Of a stretch of 64,000 bases of DNA, positions 1 to 7,777 are shown one piece after another (position 1 is the first letter of the stretch; each line of letters begins with the position of its first letter). The position numbers and the translations under genes were made by a program. The notes beneath the pieces were generated by a model. That model searched no databases, had not been told where the DNA came from, and saw nothing but the letters and a program-made list of their open reading frames with translations. This stretch comes from Streptosporangium carneum. GTDB taxonomy: Bacteria; Actinomycetota; Actinomycetes; Streptosporangiales; Streptosporangiaceae. The stretch is taken from contig NZ_BSEV01000038.1 of the NCBI RefSeq assembly GCF_027922005.1, positions 1 to 64,000 of the forward strand. The letters are read 5' to 3'.

Positions 1-1018
1 GGCCCACGACGTCCATCGGGGTGGCCTGCTTGGTGTTGGCCTGGTTGTGGCCGAAGTTGGTGTAGGAGCCGTTCCAGTAGGCGTTGACCTCGTTCAGGCC
101 CACGCGCGCCGGGAAGCCGCCGCCCTCACCGGTGAAGCCGTTGTAGTTGAACCACTCCTTGAGCATGTCCCATTCCTTCTGTGCCGCGTAGTACGCGTCG
201 ACACAGGCGGTCTCAAGGTTGGTGCCGGAGCCGTTGCCCCAGGAGTCGGTCGTCTTGGTGTACGGCGAGCCGTTCTGGCCGCCACACGCGATGCCGTTGC
301 GGGTGGTGTCCCGCATCGTGTACGAGCCGGAGGTCTGGATGGTCACCTGGCCGTTGTGGTGGCCGTTTCCGGTTCCCATGCGGACCGCGTCCCACTTGCT
401 CAGGACCGAGCCGTTCAGCGCGTCGACGTAGACGTGCAGGTTGCTCGGGGTGTTCTTGTTCTGCCCGGCGACGACGACCTCCCACGCCATGCGCGGCGTG
501 GCGGACTCGGCGTGCACGACCAGCTTGGGCGTGCTCACGCTCTCGACCTTGGTGAGCAGGGTGCGCGCCTTGGCCGCGGCCTTGGAGGCCGACACCGTGG
601 TCCTGGTGTCCAGCTTCAGCTCGGTCTTCTGGGCGGTGTCGACGGTCACGGCCTTCAGGCCCGCGCTGTCGGTGGAGACGATGACGTCGCCGCCGTAGAC
701 GGGAACCCCGCGGTAGGTACGACCGTAGGTGAGGAACTGCATGTTGCCGACCGAGGTGCTCTTCCTCAGGGCGAAACTGTCGTCCTCGCCCTTGGCCAGG
801 TTGACGGCCTCGACGGCCAGAGCCTTCTCGGCGAGGGTGGCGGCGCGCTTGCGGGCCTCCGGGCTCGGCGGCGCGAAGGCGAGCGGGTCCGACGTTATGG
901 CGCGGGCGCCGGTGTTGACCGGTGCCGCGGTGGCGCTCGTGGCGCTCACGATCGAGGTAGTGGTCATGGCTGCGACCGCCAGCATGGCTATCGCGCCCAG
1001 CTTGACCTTGGGATTCAC
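1..1018 (-). CDS. Secreted M4 (thermolysin-like) metallopeptidase, N-terminal part, cut by window edge
   Basis: A GTG start at 1018 follows a GAGGAG ribosome site. The product opens with a Sec signal peptide (basic NPKVK, hydrophobic core, Ala-rich cleavage zone near residue 33). An FTP-type propeptide segment follows (around residues 60-115, containing TYRGVPVYGGDVIVS), then a PepSY-like propeptide, then the start of the M4 catalytic domain. The visible part stops at MDVVG, the stretch that in thermolysin relatives lies directly before the zinc-binding HExxH helix, so the catalytic residues lie just left of the window. Members are made as inactive pro-enzymes, secreted, and release themselves by autoprocessing. 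It is divergent from the IclR gene. Family assignment is firm; substrate is unknown. Confidence 0.9.
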   Translation of the reverse strand, partial: MNPKVKLGAIAMLAVAAMTTTSIVSATSATAAPVNTGARAITSDPLAFAPPSPEARKRAATLAEKALAVEAVNLAKGEDDSFALRKSTSVGNMQFLTYGRTYRGVPVYGGDVIVSTDSAGLKAVTVDTAQKTELKLDTRTTVSASKAAAKARTLLTKVESVSTPKLVVHAESATPRMAWEVVVAGQNKNTPSNLHVYVDALNGSVLSKWDAVRMGTGNGHHNGQVTIQTSGSYTMRDTTRNGIACGGQNGSPYTKTTDSWGNGSGTNLETACVDAYYAAQKEWDMLKEWFNYNGFTGEGGGFPARVGLNEVNAYWNGSYTNFGHNQANTKQATPMDVVG

Positions 1019-1234
1019 GCGGGGTGACTCCTCTCGGTGTCCCTTGGGGGGTTAGAGGGATGCAAGGAGCCCTGACAGTTGGGCTGGACCAAAGCTGACA
1101 TCGAGGGGGCATGGCGGAGTACCCCACGAAATTCCATAACTTTGCGATATGGGCCACTATGGGGGCGGAAACGCTACTCCCCCGCCCTTCTGAAGACCCG
1201 GCGGGACCCGGGCCACGGCCTGCGCCGGACACCC

Positions 1235-1278
1235 GGCGAACATCGGGCGAACACCGGGTGAGCACCGGGCGAACACGG
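1235..1278. repeat. Four 11-bp tandem units upstream of IclR gene
   Basis: Four consecutive 11-base units of the form GGCGAACACCG, with 1-3 substitutions each, lie in the 430-bp gap between the protease and the IclR gene. No coding role is apparent; they may be a regulatory array or simple slippage repeats. Confidence 0.6.
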
Positions 1279-1359
1279 CGGCGTCGACGCCCGCGGGGCG
1301 GAGAGAGGGCGACCCTCGCCCACATTTTCCCGCAAAGTTGGCAGGGAATGCCAAGTACG

Positions 1360-1374
1360 TCTCACGATATGAGA
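1360..1374. promoter_or_regulatory. Inverted repeat, candidate IclR-family operator
   Basis: TCTCA and TGAGA flank a CGATA centre about 80 bp before the IclR start and 340 bp before the protease start. IclR regulators usually bind short interrupted palindromes in their own promoter regions. The assignment rests on position and symmetry only. Confidence 0.35.
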
Positions 1375-1453
1375 ACCTCTCGGCCGGTGGACGCCCGCCG
1401 ACCACTCCATAAATCCCGACTGGAAATAAAGGGTTTTCTATAAGGTGGGAAGC

Positions 1454-2236
1454 ATGGAGAACAACGGCATCCCGGCCGGCACGCAGGCCGTGCAGCGGGC
1501 CATGAGCGTGCTCGCCTGCTTCAGGGACGGCGGGCCCACGCTGAGCGCCTCAGACCTCGCCCGCAGGGCGGAGCTGTCCACGTCGACGGCGCACCGGCTG
1601 GCCCGCGCCCTGGTCTCCGCGGGGTTCCTCGAGCAGGACGCGCGGACCGCGAGATACCGCCTCGGCCCCTCGATGACGGAACTGGGCCAGCTCTCCTTCC
1701 ACCAGCGGGGTCTGCACCGGGTCGCGCCCGAGCTGGGCCAGCTCGCCCGCGTCACCTCCGCGACCGTGGACCTGGCGATCCGCAACGGCCGGTACGCGGT
1801 GATCCTGATCGGCGGCTCGGTCGACCCCGAGAGCGGAACCGGCCTGCGCAGGCCCCTGCACTCCACCGCCCTCGGGAAGGTTCTGCTCGCGTGGGCCCCT
1901 CCCGGCGAGGACGACCTCGCCGCCCTCGGCCCCCTGCGGGCGCAGACGGAACGCACCATCGTCGATCCGGCCGATCTGCGGGCGGAGATAGAGCGGGTTC
2001 GCAAGATCGGCTACGCCCTCAACGACGGCGAGTCCTCCCACGGCATCCGGACCCTCGCGGTCCCGGTCCTCGACCGGGCGGAGCAGGTCCGCTACGCCCT
2101 GGCCGTCCGGTCGACCCCCGAGGTCGTCACCGACGCGCGGATCGGCTGGTTCGCCATGCACGCGCGGGCCTGCGCGCGGGCGCTCGAGGTGCTCCTGCTG
2201 TCCCCCGAGGAGCGCAGGGTCGCCGACTTCGGCTGA
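1454..2236 (+). CDS. IclR-family transcriptional regulator
   Basis: 260 residues. The N-terminal winged helix-turn-helix (about residues 10-65, with LSASDLARRAELSTSTAHRL as recognition region) is followed by a C-terminal effector-binding IclR domain (about 80-250), including the typical HSTALGKVLLA segment and the GI(R)TLAVPV strand. I place the start at ATG 1454 because AAGGTGGGA sits five bases before it; a GTG at 1445 is in frame but lacks such a site. The family controls catabolic genes for aromatics, sugars or amino acids. The target is unknown; candidates are the divergent protease or the gene itself. Effector not inferable. Confidence 0.92.
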   Translation: MENNGIPAGTQAVQRAMSVLACFRDGGPTLSASDLARRAELSTSTAHRLARALVSAGFLEQDARTARYRLGPSMTELGQLSFHQRGLHRVAPELGQLARVTSATVDLAIRNGRYAVILIGGSVDPESGTGLRRPLHSTALGKVLLAWAPPGEDDLAALGPLRAQTERTIVDPADLRAEIERVRKIGYALNDGESSHGIRTLAVPVLDRAEQVRYALAVRSTPEVVTDARIGWFAMHARACARALEVLLLSPEERRVADFG

Positions 2237-2250
2237 CCCGGCACGCCCTC

Positions 2251-3987
2251 TCAAGCGCCGCCCGAGGAGAGCACGGCGTTGACCGAGGAGAGCACGGCCA
2301 GCACGGACGCGGTGAGCACGGAGGCGTCGAGACCGGCACCCCAGCGGACGACCCCGTCGACCCGGCACTCCGCGTAGGCGGCGGCGAGGCTGTCACGGCC
2401 GTTGCCCAGCGCGTGCTCGGCGAAGTCGAGGACGTCCACCTCGATCCCGGCGGCGGCCAGGGCGCGGGTGAGGGCCGACAGCGGCCCCGCTCCCGTGCCC
2501 GTGCGCTCGGCCCGCTCCTGCCCCACCAGGAGTTCACCGGTGAAGCGGTGCAGCCCCGCCTCGGGCTCGTCCGCGTGCCAGGGGCCGAGCGTCACGGGGC
2601 CCCGCCTGTCGAGGTACTCGGCGCGGAAGAGGTCCCACAGCTCCTTGGCGTCGATCTCGCCCCCACTGTGCTCGGTCGCCCGCTGCACCGCCCTGGAGAA
2701 CTCCATCTGCAGGCGTCTCGGCAGGTCGAGGCCGTGGGCCGTCTGCAGCATGTAGGCGACGCCCCCCTTGCCCGACTGGCTGTTGACCCGGATGACCGCC
2801 TCGTAGTCGCGACCGACGTCGGCGGGGTCGATCGGCAGGTACGGCACGTCCCAGGGCGCCCGCTCCACGGGGACGCCCAGTTCGGCGGCCCGGTGCGCGT
2901 GGTGCGCGAAGCCCTTCTTGATGGCGTCCTGGTGGGTGCCGGAGAAGGCGGTGTAGACGAGGTCGCCGCCGTACGGGTGGCGCTCGTGCACCCGGATGCG
3001 GTTGCAGTGCTCGACGGTGCGGCGGATCTCGTCGATGTCGGACAGGTCGAGCATCGGGTCGACGCCCTGGGAGTACAGGTTGAGCGCCAGGGTGACCAGG
3101 TCGACGTTTCCGGTGCGCTCGCCGTTGCCGAACAGGCACCCCTCGACGCGCTGGGCCCCCGCGAGCAGGGCCAGCTCCGCGCACGCGACGCCGGTGCCCC
3201 TGTCGTTGTGGGGGTGGACCGACAGGATGACCCCGTCACGGCGCTCCAGGTGACGGTCCATGTACTCGATCTGGTCGGCGTAGACGTTGGGGGTGGCGAT
3301 CTCCACCGTGGCCGGGAGGTTGTGGATCACCGGGCGCGCGGGGCAGGCGTCCCACAGCGCCGACACGGCGTTGCAGACCTCCAGCACGTAGTCGGGCTCG
3401 GTGAGGTTGAAGACCTCGGGCGAGAACTCGAAGCGCACCGCCGTCCCGGGCGTCGCGTCCGCACCCTCGGCGACGTCCCGCCCCGCCTCGAGGATCAGGT
3501 CGCGCAGTTCGTCGCGTTCCCGGCCCAGGACGACCTGACGCCAGGTGGGCGCGGTCGCGGTGTACATGTGCACCACCGCGCGGGGCAGACCCGCGATGGA
3601 CTCGAAGGTCCGCCGGATCAGGTCGCGGCGGGCGGCGGTGAAGACGACCACGGTGACGTCGTCGGGCACCAGGTCGTGCTCGACCAGGTCGCGGACGAAG
3701 TCGAAGTCGGTCTGGCTGGCGGACGGGTAGCCGACCTCGATCTCCTTGAACCCCATGGTGAGGAACAGGTCGAACATGCGCCGCTTGCGGGCCGGGTCCA
3801 TCGGCTCGGCGAGCGCCTGGTTGCCGTCGCGCAGGTCGACCGGCACCCAGAGCGGGGCCTGCTCGACACGCCGCAGGGGCCAGGCGCGCTCGGTGAGCGG
3901 CAGCTGGACCCGCTCGTGCGCGGGGCGGTAGCGGAAGTGGGGCATCGCGCTGGGACGCTGCGGGTTCCAGGCGGGGGCGTCGGTCAT
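2251..3987 (-). CDS. leuA: 2-isopropylmalate synthase (LeuA)
   Basis: 578 residues, normal for the long LeuA2 type. It condenses acetyl-CoA with 2-oxoisovalerate, the first committed step of leucine synthesis. The catalytic TIM barrel carries DLRDGNQ (residues 51-57, metal and substrate site), the HPHNDRGTG metal motif (258-266) and GNGERTGNVDL. The C-terminal third (about 440-570) is the regulatory domain that binds leucine for feedback inhibition. The start is ATG 3987 with GGAGAAGGA upstream. It is transcribed alone leftward, convergent with IclR (14 bp apart), behind a leucine-codon leader peptide and competing hairpins, so transcription attenuation by leucyl-tRNA supply is expected in addition to feedback inhibition. 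Confidence 0.97.
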   Translation of the reverse strand: MTDAPAWNPQRPSAMPHFRYRPAHERVQLPLTERAWPLRRVEQAPLWVPVDLRDGNQALAEPMDPARKRRMFDLFLTMGFKEIEVGYPSASQTDFDFVRDLVEHDLVPDDVTVVVFTAARRDLIRRTFESIAGLPRAVVHMYTATAPTWRQVVLGRERDELRDLILEAGRDVAEGADATPGTAVRFEFSPEVFNLTEPDYVLEVCNAVSALWDACPARPVIHNLPATVEIATPNVYADQIEYMDRHLERRDGVILSVHPHNDRGTGVACAELALLAGAQRVEGCLFGNGERTGNVDLVTLALNLYSQGVDPMLDLSDIDEIRRTVEHCNRIRVHERHPYGGDLVYTAFSGTHQDAIKKGFAHHAHRAAELGVPVERAPWDVPYLPIDPADVGRDYEAVIRVNSQSGKGGVAYMLQTAHGLDLPRRLQMEFSRAVQRATEHSGGEIDAKELWDLFRAEYLDRRGPVTLGPWHADEPEAGLHRFTGELLVGQERAERTGTGAGPLSALTRALAAAGIEVDVLDFAEHALGNGRDSLAAAYAECRVDGVVRWGAGLDASVLTASVLAVLSSVNAVLSSGGA

Positions 3988-4016
3988 CGGGGGATCCTTC
4001 TCCAGTCGTCGAGGCG

Positions 4017-4080
4017 ACCGGCGACGTGCGGCACACCGCGACGGGGTGCCGGTCAGGTCAGGCCCCGCCGCGGCGGCCGA
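4017..4080 (-). promoter_or_regulatory. leuA attenuator: competing hairpins downstream of leader peptide
   Basis: Two mutually exclusive pairings can be read here. A compact hairpin (4029-4051) pairs CGGCAC with GTGCCG plus two further pairs. A longer pairing joins ACCGGC (4017-4022) with GCCGGT (4048-4053) and uses part of the same bases. A third self-complementary GC block (4065-4078) lies over the last codons of the leader peptide. This layout between a Leu-codon leader and leuA is the classical attenuation arrangement. No U-run follows, as is common in actinomycetes. Confidence 0.55.
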
Positions 4081-4102
4081 GAAGGAGACCACGCGGTGTC
4101 AT
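4058..4102 (-). CDS. leuL: leuA leader peptide
   Basis: The 14-residue open frame MTPRGLLLGRRGGA contains three consecutive leucine codons (CTC CTT CTC) and ends 70 bp before leuA. Its ATG lies seven bases after the -10 hexamer, so the transcript would start at or next to the ATG and the peptide would be translated leaderless. Leucine-codon leaders before leuA are known in Streptomyces. A ribosome stalling at the Leu codons when charged tRNA-Leu is scarce would favour the anti-terminating structure. Similarity here is structural; the exact mechanism is inferred. Confidence 0.75.
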   Translation of the reverse strand: MTPRGLLLGRRGGA

Positions 4103-4109
4103 GGCGGGT

Positions 4110-4139
4110 ACACTAACCCCGAATTAACTCCTCAGACAA
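4110..4139 (-). promoter_or_regulatory. leuA promoter (-35 TTGTCT, -10 TAGTGT)
   Basis: On the minus strand TTGTCT and TAGTGT are separated by 18 bases, and the predicted start is the A of the leader ATG or a base next to it. The -35 box lies inside the inverted repeat at 4126-4150, so a bound repressor would block it. Confidence 0.65.
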
Positions 4140-4150
4140 CCTGAGAGGTT
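4126..4150. promoter_or_regulatory. Candidate GntR operator between leuA and its divergent regulator
   Basis: AACTCCTCAG and CTGAGAGGTT form 10-bp arms (8 of 10 complementary, the inner five perfect) around ACAAC. The site covers the leuA -35 box on one side and ends just before the GntR start on the other. That is where an autoregulating FadR-type protein controlling leuA would sit. The regulator-site match is inferred. Confidence 0.5.
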
Positions 4151-4156
4151 TTGGGA

Positions 4157-4858
4157 GTGACACTGAACCCGCTGACCCGCAGCCCGCTGGCCGACCAGGC
4201 CGCCGAGAGGCTGCGCGAGCAGGTGACGTCGGGCCAGTGGCCGGTCGGAGCCAGGCTTCCCGGCGAGAACGCACTGGCCAGGCAACTGGGCGTGGGCCGG
4301 TCCACCGTGCGCGAGGCCATCCGCGCGCTGGCCGGGGCCGGGATGCTGCAGACCCGGCAGGGCGCGGGGGTGTTCGTCGTCGCCACGCACCCCGTCGAGG
4401 ACTGGCAGACCAGGCTGCGCCGCGCCTCCGTGCTCCACCTCTTCGAGGTCCGCGGGCTGCTGGAGGTCGAGGCCGCGGGACTGGCCGCGCTGCGCAGGGA
4501 CGACGACGACCTCGCCGCCCTGGATCTCGCGCTCGCGGGGCGGCGCGACGCGGCCCTCGGCGACGACGAGGCGTTCGTCGCGGCCGACGTCGCCCTGCAC
4601 GCCGCGGTGGTCGCCGCCGCGCACAACCCGGTGCTGACCGACCTGTTCGCCGCCTTCGAGCCCGCGCTGCGGCGCGGGCTCGTGGACCTGGTGAGGCTGC
4701 TCCCGCTCCGCGACGACCGTCCCGACCCCGGCGACGACGCGCACGCGGCACTGGTCGAGGCCGTACGGCGAGGCGACGCGCCGGAGGCGACCAGGATCAT
4801 GCGCGAGGAGGTCGAGCTCAACCTGTCCCTGCTGAGGAAGGCGGACGCGGACGGATGA
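4157..4858 (+). CDS. GntR-family (FadR subfamily) transcriptional regulator
   Basis: 233 residues. The N-terminal winged helix (about 5-70) contains the GntR signature LARQLGVGRSTVREAIRAL. The all-helical C-terminal FCD ligand domain carries the metal/ligand pattern D-(x)-ALHAAV-(x)-AAHNPVL and a late DDAHAALVEAV histidine. GTG 4157 is preferred since GAGAGG lies eight bases upstream; a TTG at 4151 is also in frame. It is divergent from leuA and likely controls leuA and itself through the palindrome at 4126-4150. FCD ligands are usually small organic acids, and an intermediate of branched-chain amino acid metabolism would make sense, but that is inference. Confidence 0.9.
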   Translation: MTLNPLTRSPLADQAAERLREQVTSGQWPVGARLPGENALARQLGVGRSTVREAIRALAGAGMLQTRQGAGVFVVATHPVEDWQTRLRRASVLHLFEVRGLLEVEAAGLAALRRDDDDLAALDLALAGRRDAALGDDEAFVAADVALHAAVVAAAHNPVLTDLFAAFEPALRRGLVDLVRLLPLRDDRPDPGDDAHAALVEAVRRGDAPEATRIMREEVELNLSLLRKADADG

Positions 4859-5137
4859 CGGCGAGGAGCGCGCGGGACCGTACGGGAGGGAACACGAGGA
4901 GCGCCGCGCGGAAGACCTTCGGGGGATGTGGATCACACCGTGGTCGTATGCCCCGCGGGCCGCGCGTTCTCCTCACGGGGTATGAGCGGCCTCGCCCGAT
5001 GGTACGAGCGCTTTCAATCTCCGGGCCGATGTGGAACGGACACGGGCCGGGGACCCTGGAACCGGGTGACTCGACGGGAGTCCCGTCCCCCGGCGCGCCC
5101 GAGCCCGCGGGGACCGCTCGGACATCAGAAGGTGGTC

Positions 5138-6379
5138 ATGAATCACGCGCTCAGAGCGGCACGAAGGCCGGGTGGGGCGATCATCGCACTCGCCGTCGTC
5201 CTCCTCGTCACCTCGTGCGCCGCCCGGGACCGTCCTGACGCCTCACAGCCTCAGGGCGCGGCCTCGAGCAGCCCGAGCGCGTCGGCGTCCGGCGGACACG
5301 GGCTGCACGGCAAGGCCGCCGCGCCGCCTCCCGCCGCGCCGCTGCGCGCCTCGGAGCGGTTCGTCAGCCTGACGCTGCCGCAGCCGTACAAGCCGGTGGC
5401 CCCCTCGGGAGCGACGGACGAGTACCGCTGCTTCCTGGTGGACCCCGGCCTGACGGAACAGGCCTTCCTCACCGGGAACCAGTTCCTGCCCCAGAACACC
5501 GACCTCGTGCACCACGCGATCCTCTACCGGGTCGGCCCCGGGGAGGCGAAGGCCGCCCACGACCTCGACGCCCGGACGCCGGGCGAGGGGTGGACCTGCT
5601 TCGGCGACGCGGGCATCGAGGGCTCCTGGGTCGGCCACTGGGCGCCGGGGGCCAACGAGACGCTGCTCACCCAGAAGGTCGGCTACCCGATGCCCCGGGG
5701 CAGCCAGCTGATCATTCAGGTGCACTACAACCTGCTCGCCACGGGAGGCAGGCCGGGCGGCACCGACCAGTCAGGGGTCCGGCTGCGGCTCGCCGACGGC
5801 GGGACAGGCCTCGAAGCCCTCGAGACCGAGCGAATCGCCGGGCCCGTCGAACTGCCCTGCACGGCCGAGGAGTCCGGCCCGCTGTGCGACCGCGAGGCCG
5901 CGATCAGCGACGTCGTCCACCGGTTCGGGGAGCAGGCGCGGCAGAGCGTGCACATGCTCAACCAGCGCTGCAACCAGGACAGGCCCCCGGTAGCCGGCCC
6001 CACCCGGCACTGTGACCAGCGGGTCGAGGAAAGCGGCGTCGCCTACGCCGTCGCGGGCCACATGCACCTGCTCGGGCGCTCCATCAAAATGGAGCTCAAT
6101 CCCGGCACACCGGACGCGCAGACCCTGCTCGACATCCCGTCGTACAACTTCGACGAGCAGGCCATCCGGCCGCTGGCCAAGCCCGTCGCCCTCAAGGCGG
6201 ACGACACCCTCCGGGTGACCTGCACCCACGACGCGGGCCTTCGCAGGCTGCTGCCCGCGCTGCGCGACCAGCCGCCGCGTTACGTCGTCTGGGGCGAGGG
6301 CACCAGCGACGAGATGTGCCTGGGGCTTCTCGTCTGGTCGCCCGGCGCGGGCCCCGGGACGGCGAGCGGGCAGGAGTAG
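5138..6379 (+). CDS. Lipoprotein copper monooxygenase, PHM/DBH-like core
   Basis: 413 residues. It starts at ATG 5138 behind AAGGTGG. A lipoprotein signal (lipobox VTSC, Cys27) and a Ser/Pro-rich spacer (35-70) precede two jelly-roll-like halves. Copper ligands of the peptidylglycine/dopamine monooxygenase type can be placed: HH at 125-126, H196 in IQVHYN (CuH site), and H308, H310 in GHMHLLG plus M393 in SDEMCLG (CuM site). All six ligand positions are therefore present, which suggests an active ascorbate-type Cu(II) monooxygenase anchored outside the cell membrane. Bacterial substrates are unknown. No biosynthetic partner gene adjoins; the gap 4859-5137 shows only a weak GACTC/GAGTC hairpin. 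Confidence 0.82.
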   Translation: MNHALRAARRPGGAIIALAVVLLVTSCAARDRPDASQPQGAASSSPSASASGGHGLHGKAAAPPPAAPLRASERFVSLTLPQPYKPVAPSGATDEYRCFLVDPGLTEQAFLTGNQFLPQNTDLVHHAILYRVGPGEAKAAHDLDARTPGEGWTCFGDAGIEGSWVGHWAPGANETLLTQKVGYPMPRGSQLIIQVHYNLLATGGRPGGTDQSGVRLRLADGGTGLEALETERIAGPVELPCTAEESGPLCDREAAISDVVHRFGEQARQSVHMLNQRCNQDRPPVAGPTRHCDQRVEESGVAYAVAGHMHLLGRSIKMELNPGTPDAQTLLDIPSYNFDEQAIRPLAKPVALKADDTLRVTCTHDAGLRRLLPALRDQPPRYVVWGEGTSDEMCLGLLVWSPGAGPGTASGQE

Positions 6380-6394
6380 CCCGCCGCGCGGGCC
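6380..6394. terminator. Short GC hairpin between convergent genes
   Basis: GCCCG and CGGGC flank five bases directly after the monooxygenase stop and just before the stop of the convergent oxidoreductase. It may serve as a bidirectional terminator; the stem is short. Confidence 0.35.
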
Positions 6395-6400
6395 ACCCGG

Positions 6401-7054
6401 TCAGGGAGCCACGGCGATCTGCGTTCTGTGGTGCCTGGGGTTCTCGATCTCGTCCACCAACGCGACCGCGAGGTCGGCGTAGGAGAGCAGGACCCCCTCG
6501 TCGCCGGGCAGCACCTGGTTGCCGCCCACCCGGTACCCGCCGGTGCGCGGGGCCTCGTCGTCGAGGAGGGTCGGCGGCGGTGTGACCACCAGCCAGTCGA
6601 CGGGGGTCTCCGCCGCGCGGAACACCTCCAGTCCCGCCGCGTGGCCGAGGGAGAACGCGCGGAACTCCGCGGGGAAACCGGGCGTGTCGTGAACCGGCAC
6701 GCCCGGCGCCGTCTCCAGGGTGGTGCCGACGCCGACGGTCAGCAACCGGCCGACGCCGGCCCGCTCCAGGCCTTCGAGCAGGGCGTGCGCCGCGGCCACG
6801 TAGAACTCCGCCGAGGGGACGTCGGCCCGGTAGACGGAGCCGATCGCCACGTCGTGCCCCGCCGCGGCCTCCGCGACGTCGTCGGCCCGCGTGACGTCGC
6901 CCCGCACCAGGGTCACCCGGTCGCCGGCCAGGCCCGAGTGCCTGGCGGGCTCACGGACCACGGCCGTGACCCGGTGCCCCCGGCCGACGGCCTCGGCGAT
7001 CACTCGGCGTCCCGCCCGTCCACCGGCACCGAAGACGACGATCTCACTCATCAT
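6401..7054 (-). CDS. NAD(P)-binding Rossmann oxidoreductase (NmrA/SDR-type)
   Basis: 217 residues. The N-terminal dinucleotide-binding motif FGAGGRAGRR (GxGxxG type) and the second strand with VVREPAR, where the arginine favours NADP(H), place it with atypical SDR/NmrA-like proteins such as YwnB. The classic Tyr-x-x-x-Lys catalytic pair is not evident, so it may be a redox sensor or quinone/flavin reductase-like protein. ATG 7054 and ATG 7051 both follow GGAG; 7051 has the better spacing. It is divergent from an HxlR regulator, a very common pairing in which the regulator senses electrophiles or quinones and controls this gene. Confidence 0.85.
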   Translation of the reverse strand: MMSEIVVFGAGGRAGRRVIAEAVGRGHRVTAVVREPARHSGLAGDRVTLVRGDVTRADDVAEAAAGHDVAIGSVYRADVPSAEFYVAAAHALLEGLERAGVGRLLTVGVGTTLETAPGVPVHDTPGFPAEFRAFSLGHAAGLEVFRAAETPVDWLVVTPPPTLLDDEAPRTGGYRVGGNQVLPGDEGVLLSYADLAVALVDEIENPRHHRTQIAVAP

Positions 7055-7135
7055 GACGCTCCGTTCGACAGGACCGGCGGAAGATCGCCGGTCGCTGTCG
7101 AGACGGTATGCCGCGGGGTGTCAGTTTCCGCAACG

Positions 7136-7150
7136 ATAGTTACGTACTAT
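7136..7150. promoter_or_regulatory. Candidate HxlR operator overlapping the -10 box
   Basis: ATAGT and ACTAT flank TACGT. The right arm is part of TACTAT (7145-7150), a good -10 hexamer seven bases before ATG 7158. HxlR-family proteins (YodB, HypR) bind TACTA-like inverted repeats, so autorepression and control of the divergent oxidoreductase fit. Confidence 0.55.
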
Positions 7151-7157
7151 GTCCGCG

Positions 7158-7535
7158 ATGAGCGAGCCCCTCGATCCCGCCATGTTCGACTCCTGCCCGT
7201 CCGTGTCCGCGCCGATCCGGTTCGGCGACAAGTGGACGGCGAAGATAATCACCTGCCTGGAGGCGGGCCCCCGGCGCTTCTCCGAGTTGCAGGCGCCCCT
7301 GCGCGGCATCACCCCCAAGGTCCTCACCGAGTCGCTGCGGGCGATGGAACGCGACGGGATGGTCACCCGGACCGCCTATCCCGAGACACCGCCCCGGGTC
7401 GAGTACGAGCTGACCCCGCTCGGCCGCAGCCTGCTGGGCCCCATGGCCGTCGGCTGCGAGTGGATCCGCGCGCACATGGACGAACTCGTCGAGTCCCGCG
7501 AGGCCTACGAGAAGCGCCAGGACATACCGGCGTAG
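7158..7535 (+). CDS. HxlR-family transcriptional regulator
   Basis: 125 residues, typical for this single-domain winged-helix family. It begins SEPLDPAMFDSCPS with the conserved N-terminal cysteine (near residue 12) that in many HxlR proteins is the thiol sensor. The core is GDKWTAKII, RRFSELQAPLRGITPKVLTE and the wing with VTRTAYPETPPRVEYELT. ATG 7158 is chosen: TACTAT sits at -10 spacing, so the mRNA would be leaderless; an in-frame ATG at 7149 overlaps that promoter element. It likely represses itself and the divergent oxidoreductase under non-stress conditions. Confidence 0.9.
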   Translation: MSEPLDPAMFDSCPSVSAPIRFGDKWTAKIITCLEAGPRRFSELQAPLRGITPKVLTESLRAMERDGMVTRTAYPETPPRVEYELTPLGRSLLGPMAVGCEWIRAHMDELVESREAYEKRQDIPA

Positions 7536-7777
7536 CGACCGGGCCGAGGCGCCCTGGCGGCCGGACGGCGGCCCGGAGCCGCGCGCAGGCCGCCGAGCTA
7601 CGGCGCCGTGCGACCTGGGATCGGCGGAGGTACGGCTGGCGCTGATCCTCCAGCTCGTCACCCTCTGACCCCGCCTGTGCCAGGCCCGCGCGGGAAACCA
7701 CGCGGTCCCGCGGGCGGAGGCGTCCCCTCGGGGCCGCCGGGGCCCCGCCTGGCCGGGGAGCCCCTCCGGCCGGGAGG

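Noticed and set aside
1891..4116. A 741-codon plus-strand frame across the IclR/leuA region
   Set aside because: It lies antisense to leuA, whose catalytic motifs and regulatory leader are unambiguous; codon bias supports the minus strand.
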